Assembly (NCBI GenBank): GCA_945919465.1
Contig: CAMEJG010000019.1
Span: forward strand, 1 to 35,480
DNA: 35,480 nucleotides
Origin: an uncultured Anaeroplasma sp.
GTDB taxonomy: Bacteria; Bacillota_I; Bacilli_A; Acholeplasmatales; Anaeroplasmataceae
Reading direction: 5' to 3'
The notes beneath the pieces were generated by a model. It was not told where the DNA came from. It searched no databases and saw nothing but the letters and a program-made list of their open reading frames with translations. Positions within the stretch are counted from its first letter, which is position 1. Each line of letters starts with the position of its first letter. Position numbers and translations under genes: made by a program. Below, one piece after another: positions 8,009-16,441 of this stretch.

Positions 8009-8239
8009 AATATTCAAAACATCTTTAATATTTGTTCTTTTATATTTGATTATTAATGGGATAAGATATAGGTTTAGACAAACTATAGTTATACATAATT
8101 ATAATTGTATAGTCATTTAGCTAACAAAGAATTATTATTGTTTTTTATTTAGAGGAAATGCAATTCATGAATAATTTTTTAGGATTCCCACTTAATAAAT
8201 TACACTTTTTTCACATATTATCTATGTTATAGTTTTTTA
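8009..8239 (+). other. Intergenic AT-rich stretch, no gene seen
   Basis: Between the tmk-operon terminator and the promoter at 8240 there is no credible gene. It holds an imperfect dyad (ACTATA 8082-8087 with TATAGT 8108-8113) and a 20-odd codon reading frame near 8160-8230 with poor support. It could hold binding sites for a regulator of the following operon, but none can be identified. Confidence 0.4.
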
Positions 8240-8268
8240 TTGAAAAATATTATTTATCGTGTTAAAAT
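8240..8268 (+). promoter_or_regulatory. Sigma-A promoter of the first McrB-like operon
   Basis: TTGAAA (8240-8245), a 17-nt spacer and TAAAAT (8263-8268) lie about 50 bases before the ATG at 8319. The hexamers and spacing are the same as in the tmk promoter. Confidence 0.75.
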
Positions 8269-8318
8269 AAAATAAGAAACAATAGATTTTTACAAAAAAA
8301 TATAAGAGGTGAGAAAAC

Positions 8319-9860
8319 ATGGGAGGATTCGCACAATATTATGTTGAATTCCTTGGAAAGCTTTGGAATAATATATGTGAATGGTTTATGAATCATATAT
8401 CAATTATTGTCAATGTCTTTTATGGTGATTTTGCAGAAGCAGGCGGATATTTTTATATCCTTAGTAAATATATAACAAGCTGGAATGCATTAGACTATAT
8501 CGCATTTATTATAGTTATGATTATTAATATTGGATTTATTGCATTACTTGCAGTATTATTATTCCAATTAATTCGAAGATATGTTAGATTTGTTAAGAGA
8601 GAAATTGATAAGGATACTTTAGTTGAAGAGGTTTCTTTACTAAATCAAAAAGTAGTTGAGCTTATTGATGAAAAGAATAAGATTTTAGCAATGAGAGTAT
8701 CTCAAATTGGTGCAGGTTCACCTGGTATGGTCGATTATGAAGGCTCTGGTGGAAAGAAAAAGGCTGAGCATGAGTCAAGATTCTCTAAGCTTATTCAAGT
8801 TGATCAACAAGCCCAAGAAAACCCTAGAATTACAGTTATGAATCAAACAGATATGCTTGATTTATCTGGATTAGTTGATAGATTTATTGCATTCTCTGCA
8901 TCTCAACTACACCTATATTATACAAGAGATATTATTGCTAGATTCTTTGCAGGTATGGCTACTTCTAAGGTATTAATTCTTGAAGGTATTTCAGGTACTG
9001 GTAAAACATCATTACCATATGCAATGGGTAAATTCTTCCAAAATGATACCTCTATTATTTCAGTTCAACCATCTTGGAGAGATAGAGCTGAGCTATTAGG
9101 ATATTTAAATGAGTTTACTAAGAGATTTAATGAAACAGATTTCTTAAAATCAGTTTATGCAGCAAGCTATTCTGATACTATTAATTTAATAGTACTAGAT
9201 GAAATGAATCTAGCACGTATTGAATACTATTTCGCTGAATTCTTATCAGTAATGGAAATGCCAGATGTTAGTGAATGGAAAATAGATATCGTTCCTACAT
9301 CTGAGGCTCATGACCCTAAGAATTTAATTAATGGTAAGATTTTGATTCCTCAAAATCTATGGTTCATTGGTACAGCTAATAAGGATGACTCTACTTTCAC
9401 AATCACTGATAAGGTTTATGACCGTGCTGTTGCGATAGCAATTAATAAAAAAGCTGAATTAGTAGATGCTCCATTTACTGATAATGTTTCTATGACATTT
9501 GAGTACTTAGATGATTTATTTAAACGTACTCAATCAGGCTTCCAATTATCAGATAGTGCTCAATCTTCATTTAATCAGCTTGATGCCTTTATTCAAGAGA
9601 AATTCAAGATTGCCTTCGGTAACCGTATTATGAAGCAAATTCGTTTATTTGTTCCAGTTTATATGGCATGTGGATTTAGTGAGTATGAAGGATTAGATTA
9701 TATGTTAACATTTAAGATTTTACGTAAATTTGAAATGTTAAATCTTACTTTCTTAAAGAAAGAATTAGATGAATTAATATTATTATTAGATAAGCTATTT
9801 GGTAAAGAACAATTCCTTGTATCAAAGGATTTTATTCAAGATTTAAAGAAGAATGCATAA
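8319..9860 (+). CDS. Membrane-anchored McrB-like AAA+ ATPase (module 1)
   Basis: The product has 513 residues. Residues ~58-84 (DYIAFIIVMIINIGFIALLAVLLF) form a membrane helix; the preceding aromatic segment may be a second helix. A basic/coiled-coil stretch to ~125 and a Gly/Lys linker follow. The ATPase domain covers ~180-500: Walker A GISGTGKTS (from ~222), PSWRDRAELLGYLNEF, Walker B IVLDEMNLARIEYYFAEFL (~293), sensor-1-like WFIGTANKDDS (~350) and KVYDRA (~366, possible arginine finger). The DEMNLAR.EYYF signature and the 'nELLGyyN.F' block are typical of McrB/AAA_5 NTPases. McrB normally carries a DNA-binding N-terminus, here replaced by a membrane anchor. It resembles the ATPase domain encoded at 21600-22640. 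AGAGGTGAG precedes the ATG. The activity is inferred and the role unknown. Confidence 0.8.
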   Translation: MGGFAQYYVEFLGKLWNNICEWFMNHISIIVNVFYGDFAEAGGYFYILSKYITSWNALDYIAFIIVMIINIGFIALLAVLLFQLIRRYVRFVKREIDKDTLVEEVSLLNQKVVELIDEKNKILAMRVSQIGAGSPGMVDYEGSGGKKKAEHESRFSKLIQVDQQAQENPRITVMNQTDMLDLSGLVDRFIAFSASQLHLYYTRDIIARFFAGMATSKVLILEGISGTGKTSLPYAMGKFFQNDTSIISVQPSWRDRAELLGYLNEFTKRFNETDFLKSVYAASYSDTINLIVLDEMNLARIEYYFAEFLSVMEMPDVSEWKIDIVPTSEAHDPKNLINGKILIPQNLWFIGTANKDDSTFTITDKVYDRAVAIAINKKAELVDAPFTDNVSMTFEYLDDLFKRTQSGFQLSDSAQSSFNQLDAFIQEKFKIAFGNRIMKQIRLFVPVYMACGFSEYEGLDYMLTFKILRKFEMLNLTFLKKELDELILLLDKLFGKEQFLVSKDFIQDLKKNA

Positions 9861-9867
9861 TTATATT

Positions 9868-9940
9868 GAGGATTAAGACTTTTATGGTTTTAATCCTCTC
9901 TTATATGCCTAAGATTTTTAGACCTATAATAGAGGATTAA
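9868..9940 (+). other. Alternative-pairing hairpins between the two genes of module 1
   Basis: GAGGATTAA occurs at 9868-9876 and again at 9932-9940, and its complement TTAATCCTC lies between them (9890-9898). The middle arm can pair with either outer arm (9 bp each), giving two mutually exclusive hairpins. Neither has a proper T-tract on this strand. The second hairpin would sequester the GAGG at 9932-9935, which is a candidate ribosome site for the ATG at 9948. Confidence 0.5.
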
Positions 9941-9947
9941 AAAATAG

Positions 9948-12695
9948 ATGGTGGTGATTAGATTGGCTAAGGATAAATATAAAGATGAGGATTTAGTAAA
10001 CTACTATACTAAAGTTTATGAAGAAATTGATAATGCCTCCTCAAGTGATCCATATGGTACATATATTTTATCAAGAGTTAAAGGTGGCCAAAAAACAGTT
10101 TCAAATAAAACTCAATCAGAAATTCGTAATTTCGATATGTCATTTTTGGATATGATTGAGAGTGTATATCCAGCAATAACTAAAATAATGAGAGATCCTA
10201 AAAAATCTATTCGTTATGAACAAGAGGTTGTGGCTGTTGAAAAGGCAAAAAAAGTTAATTCTGATACAGTACGCCATTTATCAAGTCATACTCAGCTAAT
10301 TAAGGAAATAACTAAAGAAGGAGATGTTATACCTTCTAAGGTTCAGACTACGTTTGCTGAAGAGGAGCTTGCTATTTATGAAAATCGTTTCATTAAATCA
10401 TTAGTAAGACGTATTGAAATGTTCCTTGAAAGAAGATATGAGGTAATGAAGGTTTCATTAGAATCCTTTGAAACTGAAAGATTAAATGTTCAAAATGAAT
10501 TCCTTATGTCTGGCCAAAAGGTTTCAGTTTCTTTAGATATTCAAATAAAAAATGATTTAACAGTTAATGTTGAAACAACAAAGGAACAATATAATAGATT
10601 ATTATATATTAGAGATTTAGTTCAATCCTTAAAGGGTACTGATTTTATGAGAGCTTTAGCTAAAGCTCGTGATGTAGTACCTCCAATCATGAAAACTAAT
10701 ATTATTATGCACAATCCAGATTTTAAGCTTTGTTATGGATTGTGGCTATATTTGGATAGAGTTGATGGTATTTCAACAAATATTGATGTTTCAGAAAAAA
10801 CTCTAAAATACAGTAATGCCTTTGATAAGGATATTAATACCTGTATGGCGCTTGCTGTAACATCATTTATTAAAAATAGAAATATTGAGGATATTCATGC
10901 GTCTAAAAAGCTTCCTCAACAAAAGGCACCAAAGCCAATAAGAAATGATAATTTAGAGCTTGAGTTAAATCTAGAAGCTGATAATAAGAAGCTTGAAGAT
11001 TATACAATGAACGAAATATTATTATCTCAAACTGCTAAATTCTTTGAGGCTTCCTTTGAGGGAATGAAGGAAACAGGAAATACTTACAATGAATCAATTC
11101 GTGTTGTATATAGACAAATGCTTGATATGCTAGATCAAATCTACCCAAAGGCTTTTGGTGTTGCGGATGACGAGTTAGATTCGAAGAGCTATTATGAGCA
11201 ATTAGAGTATGCTAGACGTCGTATGATGATATTTAAAATTGTAAGACAGGCTAAACAAATGAATATTGCTCGTATGGCCAAGGAAGAAAAGAGAATTGAA
11301 AAGCTAATCACTAAACTTGAGGATAAGATTAAGCTTCAGGAACAAAAGGAACGTGAAAGACTTGAACGTGAGCGTATCCGTGATGAGCAAGAAAGAATTA
11401 ATAAGCTTGAACGTGAAAAAGCTCTTCAAGAGAAAAAGCGTAAGCTTGAGAAAGAAGCTATTGAAAAACAAAAGAAACTTGATAAAGAAGCATTACTTAA
11501 TGAAGAGGCTATGCTTGAAAAGAATCAAGAGCGTGATAGAAAGAATGCAATTCTTAAATCATTCATTGATGAAAGAATTTCTTCAATGAAGGCATTAAGA
11601 GAGCGTGAAATGAAAAAACCAGTCAATACTACTGAATTACCTATTCCAATTAGACGTATTGATGAATATGATGATTTATCTAACACAGAGCTTGAGGCAT
11701 TAATGGCTGAAAATGATTTGTTAGAAGAAACTCCAGCAGCAAAAGAAGAGCCTAAGGAGGAAAAAACTGCTCCAAAGAAAAAGAAGGCACCTCAAAAGAA
11801 GAAAAAAGCCCCTATTAAGTCTATAGAGGATAAGTCAATTGAGGAAATGACTGATGAAGAACTAGAAGTATTATTAAATGCTAATCAGCTTGATGGAATT
11901 GATTCAATTATTAATGATTCATCATTTGATAATATTGAAGATGCTATTAAAGAAGAAGAGCCTGTTGATTCAATTGATAATCTAGATGATTTATCAGATG
12001 AAGAATTAGAGGCTTTAATGAATAGTAATTCACTAGAGGATATTGATAAATTAGATGAAAATAAACCTTTAAATAGTGCTGCTTCAAATGCAAAAATAAC
12101 AAAGGGATCTAAAAAGACAAAAGCATTAAAGGAAGAAGCTAAAAAGGATGAGGGAATATCAGATTCAGAGCTTTCCAAAATCTTAAGTGAGTCTAATCCT
12201 CATGATTTTGATAATTTAGATGATTCCAAACCAGAAAAAACTGAAGCTCAAAAGGCTACAATAAAGCGTTCTAAACCAAAAACTGATAGAATAATAAAAA
12301 AGCCTGAAGATAATAAAGAAGCTTCAAATGAAGAGCCTAAAGAAGAATTTAAGGAAGTTTCAAATGAAGAACCTAAAAATGAATCAAAAGAAAATTCCAA
12401 AGAAAAATCAAATACCCCAATTAGTAATCTAGATGATTTATCAGATGAAGAGTTAGATAACTTAATGAATATAAATGCTGATGATAGTGATTCGGATATT
12501 AATCCATTTGTAGCTAGTGATAGTGATCAAGCTTCTTCTAATGATGAGAGTGCTACAAATCTAGATGATGTATTATTAGATGATTCATTAGAGGTAGATT
12601 CATCAGCTTCTTCTAATGATTTAGATGATTTATCAGATGAAGAATTAGAGGCCTTAATGAATGCGAATGGATTATTTGATGGAGATAATAATTAG
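9948..12695 (+). CDS. DUF2357/McrC-like partner with coiled coil and repetitive acidic tail (module 1)
   Basis: The product has 915 residues. The N-terminal ~440 residues resemble the DUF2357-type region of McrC-like proteins: HLSSHTQ at ~109 and, in an acidic context, IYENRFIKSLVRR at ~142, the 'YENRFvk..l' hallmark. Residues ~443-556 are a long charged coiled coil (RERLERERIRDEQERIN). Residues ~557-915 are acidic and disordered and contain about six copies of a motif close to LDDLSDEELEALMNAN, the last at the C-terminus. No PD-(D/E)XK nuclease motif or membrane helix is seen. Known McrC-like partners carry a nuclease after this region. Start: ATG 9948 has a distant GAGG; TTG 9963, preceded by GGTGGTGATT, is a good alternative. 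The stop overlaps the next start (TAGTG). Confidence 0.7.
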   Translation: MVVIRLAKDKYKDEDLVNYYTKVYEEIDNASSSDPYGTYILSRVKGGQKTVSNKTQSEIRNFDMSFLDMIESVYPAITKIMRDPKKSIRYEQEVVAVEKAKKVNSDTVRHLSSHTQLIKEITKEGDVIPSKVQTTFAEEELAIYENRFIKSLVRRIEMFLERRYEVMKVSLESFETERLNVQNEFLMSGQKVSVSLDIQIKNDLTVNVETTKEQYNRLLYIRDLVQSLKGTDFMRALAKARDVVPPIMKTNIIMHNPDFKLCYGLWLYLDRVDGISTNIDVSEKTLKYSNAFDKDINTCMALAVTSFIKNRNIEDIHASKKLPQQKAPKPIRNDNLELELNLEADNKKLEDYTMNEILLSQTAKFFEASFEGMKETGNTYNESIRVVYRQMLDMLDQIYPKAFGVADDELDSKSYYEQLEYARRRMMIFKIVRQAKQMNIARMAKEEKRIEKLITKLEDKIKLQEQKERERLERERIRDEQERINKLEREKALQEKKRKLEKEAIEKQKKLDKEALLNEEAMLEKNQERDRKNAILKSFIDERISSMKALREREMKKPVNTTELPIPIRRIDEYDDLSNTELEALMAENDLLEETPAAKEEPKEEKTAPKKKKAPQKKKKAPIKSIEDKSIEEMTDEELEVLLNANQLDGIDSIINDSSFDNIEDAIKEEEPVDSIDNLDDLSDEELEALMNSNSLEDIDKLDENKPLNSAASNAKITKGSKKTKALKEEAKKDEGISDSELSKILSESNPHDFDNLDDSKPEKTEAQKATIKRSKPKTDRIIKKPEDNKEASNEEPKEEFKEVSNEEPKNESKENSKEKSNTPISNLDDLSDEELDNLMNINADDSDSDINPFVASDSDQASSNDESATNLDDVLLDDSLEVDSSASSNDLDDLSDEELEALMNANGLFDGDNN
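11669..12680 (+). repeat. In-frame repeats encoding an acidic 16-18 residue motif
   Basis: Within the tail of the 915-residue protein, copies lie at about 11669-11720 (DDLSNTELEALMAEN), 11840-11894 (EMTDEELEVLLNANQLD), 11979-12036 (LDDLSDEELEALMNSNSL), 12153-12200 (divergent, GISDSELSKILSESN), 12426-12480 (LDDLSDEELDNLMNINAD) and 12616-12677 (LDDLSDEELEALMNANGL). Spacers of variable length rich in Glu, Lys, Ser and Asn separate them. Copies 3, 5 and 6 are nearly identical in DNA as well. Confidence 0.85.
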
Positions 12696-13333
12696 TGAAA
12701 AAGAAAAAAGGATTAGTTAAGTCAATAGTAGAGTATTCTATTGGATTTATATGCTTATTTCTTTGTCTTTATATCTCAGTAGAGGTTATAAGAGCTAATG
12801 TAGAGGGAAGACCCCCAAGAATATTTAATATCAGCGTATCATATACTCCTACTGGTTCTATGGAACCAACAATAATGACTAATGATTATGTTATGTTTGT
12901 TGGTACAGATTTTGATTCAGTTAATGAACAGGATATTATTGTTTATAAAAGTAAAGAACAAGGAATATATATAATTCATAGAGTTATTGAAAAGCATGAG
13001 GATTATTTGATTACACAAGGAGATAATAATCCAATACCTGATACTGAAAGGATTACACCAGATATGGTGTATGGTAAATATGTTATGACTTTAGGCTTCA
13101 TGTCAATATTTAGTGGAGGAATCTCTCAAAATTTAATCTTTGTTATCATCTTTGTTATCTTTATCATTATGATTATTATGCAAGTAATATCTATTGTAAT
13201 AACTAACAAAAATGAAAAGCTTAAAAAGGATATAGAGGCTGAAAAGGCAAAACTAAAAGAAGAATTGAAAATGCAAATTCTTGAAGAGGAATTAAAAAAA
13301 TTAAGAGAACAAAATAAAAATCAAAACAAATAA
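12695..13333 (+). CDS. Signal peptidase I, SipW/ER (S26B) type
   Basis: This is a 212-residue membrane serine protease that removes signal peptides outside the cytoplasmic membrane. An N-terminal membrane helix (~14-33) is followed by the catalytic Ser55 in TPTGSMEPTI. IIHRVIEKHEDYLITQGDNN carries His95 in place of the Lys of ordinary SipS-type enzymes, marking the archaeal/ER/SipW group. GDNNPIPD supplies the conserved Asp residues. A second membrane helix (~145-170) is followed by a long charged coiled-coil tail. The start is GTG (12695), overlapping the previous stop by one base (TAGTG) with GGAG at 12681-12684. In B. subtilis SipW processes TasA and TapA; the substrate here is unknown, but the coupling to the McrB-like pair suggests a joint function. 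Confidence 0.88.
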   Translation: MKKKKGLVKSIVEYSIGFICLFLCLYISVEVIRANVEGRPPRIFNISVSYTPTGSMEPTIMTNDYVMFVGTDFDSVNEQDIIVYKSKEQGIYIIHRVIEKHEDYLITQGDNNPIPDTERITPDMVYGKYVMTLGFMSIFSGGISQNLIFVIIFVIFIIMIIMQVISIVITNKNEKLKKDIEAEKAKLKEELKMQILEEELKKLREQNKNQNK

Positions 13334-13339
13334 TATACT

Positions 13340-13372
13340 AAAATGGATGCTAAAAACATCCATTTTATTTTT
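13340..13372 (+). terminator. Rho-independent terminator of module 1 operon
   Basis: A perfect 10-bp stem AAAATGGATG (13340-13349)/CATCCATTTT (13357-13366) is followed by T-rich sequence broken by one A. Confidence 0.85.
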
Positions 13373-13422
13373 ATAGTAATATTATATACATTATCTATCA
13401 TATAATATAATAGAGGGATAAT

Positions 13423-14328
13423 ATGGTATATAAGAACATTAAAGAAATGATAGGAAATACTCCGATATTAAAAATAGATAGATATGTTCAATATAAGGAT
13501 TTTGAATCAGAGATATTTGTAAAGCTTGAAGGCTTTAATCCTACAGGAAGTGTTAAGGATAGAGCAGTTTTAGGAATGATAGAAGCCCTAGAAAATGAAG
13601 GAAAAATTAATAGTGATACTATTATTATTGAGCCTACTAGTGGAAATACTGGTATTTCAATTGCATCAATTGCTGTAGCATCTAAATATAAATCAATAAT
13701 TGTAATGCCAGAAAGTATGTCTATAGAAAGAAGAAAAATAATAACCTCCTTAGGACAAGAACTAGTATTAACAAAGGCATCACTTGGAATGAGTGGAGCT
13801 ATAGCTAAAGCAAATGAACTTCATAATAATATTTTAAATAGTGTCATTTTAAATCAATTTAATAATCAAAATAATTATTTATCACATTATCAAACTGCTA
13901 AAGAATTAATAAGAGATTTAAATAATATTGATATATTAATTGCTGGAGTTGGTACTGGAGGTACTATTACAGGAATTGCTAAATATTTTAAAGAAAATAA
14001 TATTAATACCAAAATAGTCGCTGTAGAACCAGCTGAATCTAGTGTTTTATCTAATAACAAACCAGGATCTCATAAAATACAAGGAATTGGTGCTGGATTT
14101 ATTCCTAGTATTTTAGATTTATCACTAATAGATGAAATAGTCACAGTCAGCTATCTAGAATGTGTAGAAGAAATGCATATTTTTTCTAAAACAGAGGGAT
14201 TGTTAATAGGAATCTCTTCTGGTGCAGTATTAGCTGCCTTAAAGAAACTAAATATTGGAAATAAAAAAGTAGCATTAATTTTTCCTGATCTTGGTTATAA
14301 GTATCTATCATCAGATATTTATAAGTGA
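13423..14328 (+). CDS. cysK: Cysteine synthase (O-acetylserine sulfhydrylase)
   Basis: This PLP enzyme makes cysteine from O-acetylserine and sulfide (301 residues, usual length). PLP-binding Lys45 lies in NPTGSVKDRAVLGM, the substrate-binding loop is EPTSGNTGISIA, and the phosphate-binding glycine loop is AGVGTGGTITGIAKY. KIQGIGAGFIP and the late SSGA motif are also present. GAGGGAT precedes the ATG and TATAAT occurs at 13401-13406 without a clear -35. It ends in TGA. It stands alone between a terminator and the T-box leader, upstream of methionine uptake genes, a sulfur-amino-acid neighbourhood. Confidence 0.93.
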   Translation: MVYKNIKEMIGNTPILKIDRYVQYKDFESEIFVKLEGFNPTGSVKDRAVLGMIEALENEGKINSDTIIIEPTSGNTGISIASIAVASKYKSIIVMPESMSIERRKIITSLGQELVLTKASLGMSGAIAKANELHNNILNSVILNQFNNQNNYLSHYQTAKELIRDLNNIDILIAGVGTGGTITGIAKYFKENNINTKIVAVEPAESSVLSNNKPGSHKIQGIGAGFIPSILDLSLIDEIVTVSYLECVEEMHIFSKTEGLLIGISSGAVLAALKKLNIGNKKVALIFPDLGYKYLSSDIYK

Positions 14329-14348
14329 TTATAGTTTGTTATAAATTT

Positions 14349-14370
14349 TATTTATCGCAAATGATAAATA
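14349..14370 (+). other. Inverted repeat after cysK
   Basis: TATTTATC (14349-14356) and GATAAATA (14363-14370) form a perfect 8-bp stem with a 6-nt loop. There is no T-tract on the + strand, so it may be a weak terminator, an mRNA-end structure or an operator upstream of the T-box promoter. Confidence 0.4.
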
Positions 14371-14377
14371 TAAAAGA

Positions 14378-14407
14378 TTATACAAAGGTATTTACTTTTG
14401 ATATAAT
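14378..14407 (+). promoter_or_regulatory. Probable promoter of the metNIQ T-box transcript
   Basis: TATAAT (14402-14407) with a weak -35 (TTATAC 14378-14383, 18-nt spacer) lies just upstream of the structured leader. Confidence 0.5.
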
Positions 14408-14409
14408 GT

Positions 14410-14686
14410 AATTGTCTTAAAGATAAATGAATATAGCGTTGATAGGAAGAGTAATTAATTAATGGCTTATAGAGAGGTCTAGTTTGGTGAAATAGACTAG
14501 CAATTATTAATGAACATGGTCCAGGAGCTTCATCTTAAGGCTACTGCTAAATGATGAGGGATTCGCCCTTTAAAGCGATAGAGTATGTTTGTACTCGAAA
14601 AGGCAAATACTGTGAGGTATTTGTGAAGTAAGGTGGTACCACGATTAATTCGTCCTTAAGCAAATGTAGCTTAAGGATTTTTTTTT
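14410..14686 (+). promoter_or_regulatory. T-box riboswitch, probably methionine-specific
   Basis: The leader carries the hallmark T-box sequence AGGTGGTACCACG (14631-14643), followed by a terminator: TCCTTAAG (14653-14660) pairs perfectly with CTTAAGGA (14670-14677), with nine T's to 14686. Upstream is a stem I region with a GGAAGAGTA motif (from about 14444) and, on its 3' side, GAACATGG, where ATG 14516-14518 is the likely specifier codon. Uncharged tRNA would bind the specifier and the T-box and favour the antiterminator, switching on transport when methionyl-tRNA charging is low. The Met specificity agrees with the downstream genes, but the specifier call is tentative. Confidence 0.92.
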
Positions 14687-14700
14687 GAGGAAGTGAAGAT

Positions 14701-15687
14701 ATGGAAGAAGAAATACTTGTTTTAAAAAATCTTTCCAAACATTTTGGAAATAATGTAGTGTTAAAAAATATTAATCTTACAGTAAATAAAGGAGACATTT
14801 ATGGTGTTTTAGGATTATCTGGCGCCGGTAAATCCACACTTGTTCGCTGCATAAATGGACTTGAGAAATTTGATAGTGGCGAAATACTATATAATGGTGT
14901 TCCAGTAGTATTTGATAGATTTTATAAAAGACAAGTAGCAATGATTTTCCAAGGCTTTAATTTACTTCAGCAAAGAACAGTTCTAAAAAATGTTGAGCTT
15001 GCAGGTCAATTAATTGGAATGTCAGATTATAAAATAAGAGCAATAGAGCTACTTAAAAGAGTAGGACTTGAAGAAAAGCTTAATTGTTATCCTTCTCAAT
15101 TATCAGGTGGACAACAACAAAGAGTAGCGATTGCTCGTGCATTAATGACCAATCCTAATGTGTTGTTATGTGATGAGGCAACCTCAGCACTTGACCCTGA
15201 TACTACTCAATCAATTTTAGAGCTTTTAAAGGAATTAAATAAAGAACTTAACCTTACAATAATTATTATTTCTCATCAAATGTCAGTTATTGAGGCAGTC
15301 TGTAATAAGGTTGCAATAATAGATAAGGCAGAAATAGTTGAAAATGGAAAACTATATGATGTATTTCTATCTCCAAAAACAGATATTGCTAAAAAGCTTG
15401 TATATTCAGGACATGTTAATACTAAGCTTGATGAACATAAGCTTATAAAAATTATCTTTAATGGAGAAGTAGACACCCCTATTATTGCCAATATTATTCA
15501 AGATTGTAGCATACTAGTTTCTATAGTATATGCTGATTCAAAAACCATAGATGGAAAGATTTATGGTCAAATAATCATTAAGCTTCCTTATTATGAAAAG
15601 GATATTCTAAAGCTAAAAACTTATTTAGAATTAAAGCAATATCAATTTGAGGAGGTGCTAGATAATGAAATTATCAGAAAAAATTAA
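14701..15687 (+). CDS. metN: Methionine ABC transporter, ATP-binding protein
   Basis: This is the ATPase of a methionine importer (328 residues). Walker A is GLSGAGKSTLV, the Q-loop is MIFQGFNLL, the signature is LSGGQQQRVAIARAL, Walker B is VLLCDEATSALD and the switch His is in IIISHQM. After ~240 a C-terminal extension (LIKIIFNGEVDTPIIANIIQ) corresponds to the NIL/ACT-like domain through which methionine inhibits transport in known MetN proteins. It is the first gene after the T-box. The end overlaps metI by 23 bases. Confidence 0.95.
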   Translation: MEEEILVLKNLSKHFGNNVVLKNINLTVNKGDIYGVLGLSGAGKSTLVRCINGLEKFDSGEILYNGVPVVFDRFYKRQVAMIFQGFNLLQQRTVLKNVELAGQLIGMSDYKIRAIELLKRVGLEEKLNCYPSQLSGGQQQRVAIARALMTNPNVLLCDEATSALDPDTTQSILELLKELNKELNLTIIIISHQMSVIEAVCNKVAIIDKAEIVENGKLYDVFLSPKTDIAKKLVYSGHVNTKLDEHKLIKIIFNGEVDTPIIANIIQDCSILVSIVYADSKTIDGKIYGQIIIKLPYYEKDILKLKTYLELKQYQFEEVLDNEIIRKN

Positions 15688-16441
15688 GCTAAAGCATATA
15701 ATTATCCTACTATTATTAATCATTGCAATAGCTGGATTTATTACATTATCTTGTATTTTCCTAACAACAGATCAATGGTCTATTTTAGGTCAATCAGTAT
15801 TAGAAACAATACTTCAAACATTAATATCGACATTTTTAGCATATTTATTGGGTATACCTATAGGTGTGTTATTAAATATAACATCAAAAAATGGATTAAA
15901 ACCTCATAAGAATATTAATTTTATTCTAGGCTTAATTGTGAATGTTTTAAGAAGTATACCTTGTTTAATCTTAGTAGTAATTTGTATGCCATGGACAAGA
16001 GCATGGTTCTTAAGAGGAACAGGAGCTTGGTATACTATATTAATACCATTAACAGTAACCGCATTTGGATTTGCGGCAAGAATGGTAGAACAATCATTAG
16101 CTGAGGTACCAGTTGGAGAGATTGAAGCGTTTAGATCACTAGGTGCTTCAGATTTCCAAATAATAACAACTGTATTATTACCTGAATCAAGATCATCATT
16201 AATTTCAGGAATAGCAGTTACAGCTGTAACCTTATTAGGTTATACATCATTTGCTTATAATATTGGTGCGGGTGGTTTAATATCAACAATTTATAGTTAT
16301 TTTACTAAACATACTGGTGACTTTATGTCAAGTTGGTATTTCTGGGCATTAATAATTGTAGTAGTGGTTGTAGTTCAATTAATTCAAGAATTTGGACTTT
16401 ATATTTCAAAAAAATTAGATAAGAGGAGATCATTAAAATGA
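15665..16441 (+). CDS. metI: Methionine ABC transporter, permease
   Basis: This is the membrane subunit of the methionine importer (258 residues), with about five or six membrane helices starting IIILLLLIIAIAGFITL. The EAA coupling loop is EIEAFRSLGASDFQI, which docks on MetN. GAFGFAARM-type and LLGYTSFAYNIGAGGL segments are typical of MetI. AGGAGGTG lies inside the end of metN, upstream of the ATG. The N-terminal extension before the core is slightly longer than usual. The stop overlaps the metQ start (ATGA). Confidence 0.95.
   Translation: MKLSEKIKLKHIIILLLLIIAIAGFITLSCIFLTTDQWSILGQSVLETILQTLISTFLAYLLGIPIGVLLNITSKNGLKPHKNINFILGLIVNVLRSIPCLILVVICMPWTRAWFLRGTGAWYTILIPLTVTAFGFAARMVEQSLAEVPVGEIEAFRSLGASDFQIITTVLLPESRSSLISGIAVTAVTLLGYTSFAYNIGAGGLISTIYSYFTKHTGDFMSSWYFWALIIVVVVVVQLIQEFGLYISKKLDKRRSLK

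Noticed and set aside
8160-8230. Short open frame of about 21-24 codons (MNNFLGFPLNKLHFF...) before the module 1 promoter
   Set aside because: The nearest purine-rich site is badly spaced, no promoter is seen and the stretch is ordinary AT-rich intergenic sequence; too little support for a peptide gene.
11317-11589. Plus-strand 90-codon frame within the coiled-coil region
   Set aside because: It is a shifted frame of Lys/Glu-rich coding sequence, giving an Arg/Lys/Leu-rich product without ribosome site.
11885-12178. Minus-strand open frame of 97 codons opposite the acidic tail
   Set aside because: It is the complement of repetitive Asp/Glu/Ser/Leu codons in a well-supported gene, has a low-complexity product and no promoter or ribosome site.
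8319-13333. Classical McrBC restriction system
   Set aside because: The ATPase lacks a DNA-binding N-terminus and has a membrane anchor; the partner shows no PD-(D/E)XK motif and continues into a coiled coil, so restriction of modified DNA is not supported.
14547-14798. Minus-strand open frame of 83 codons across the T-box and start of metN
   Set aside because: It overlaps the T-box antiterminator and terminator and the metN start on the other strand; no coding character is seen.
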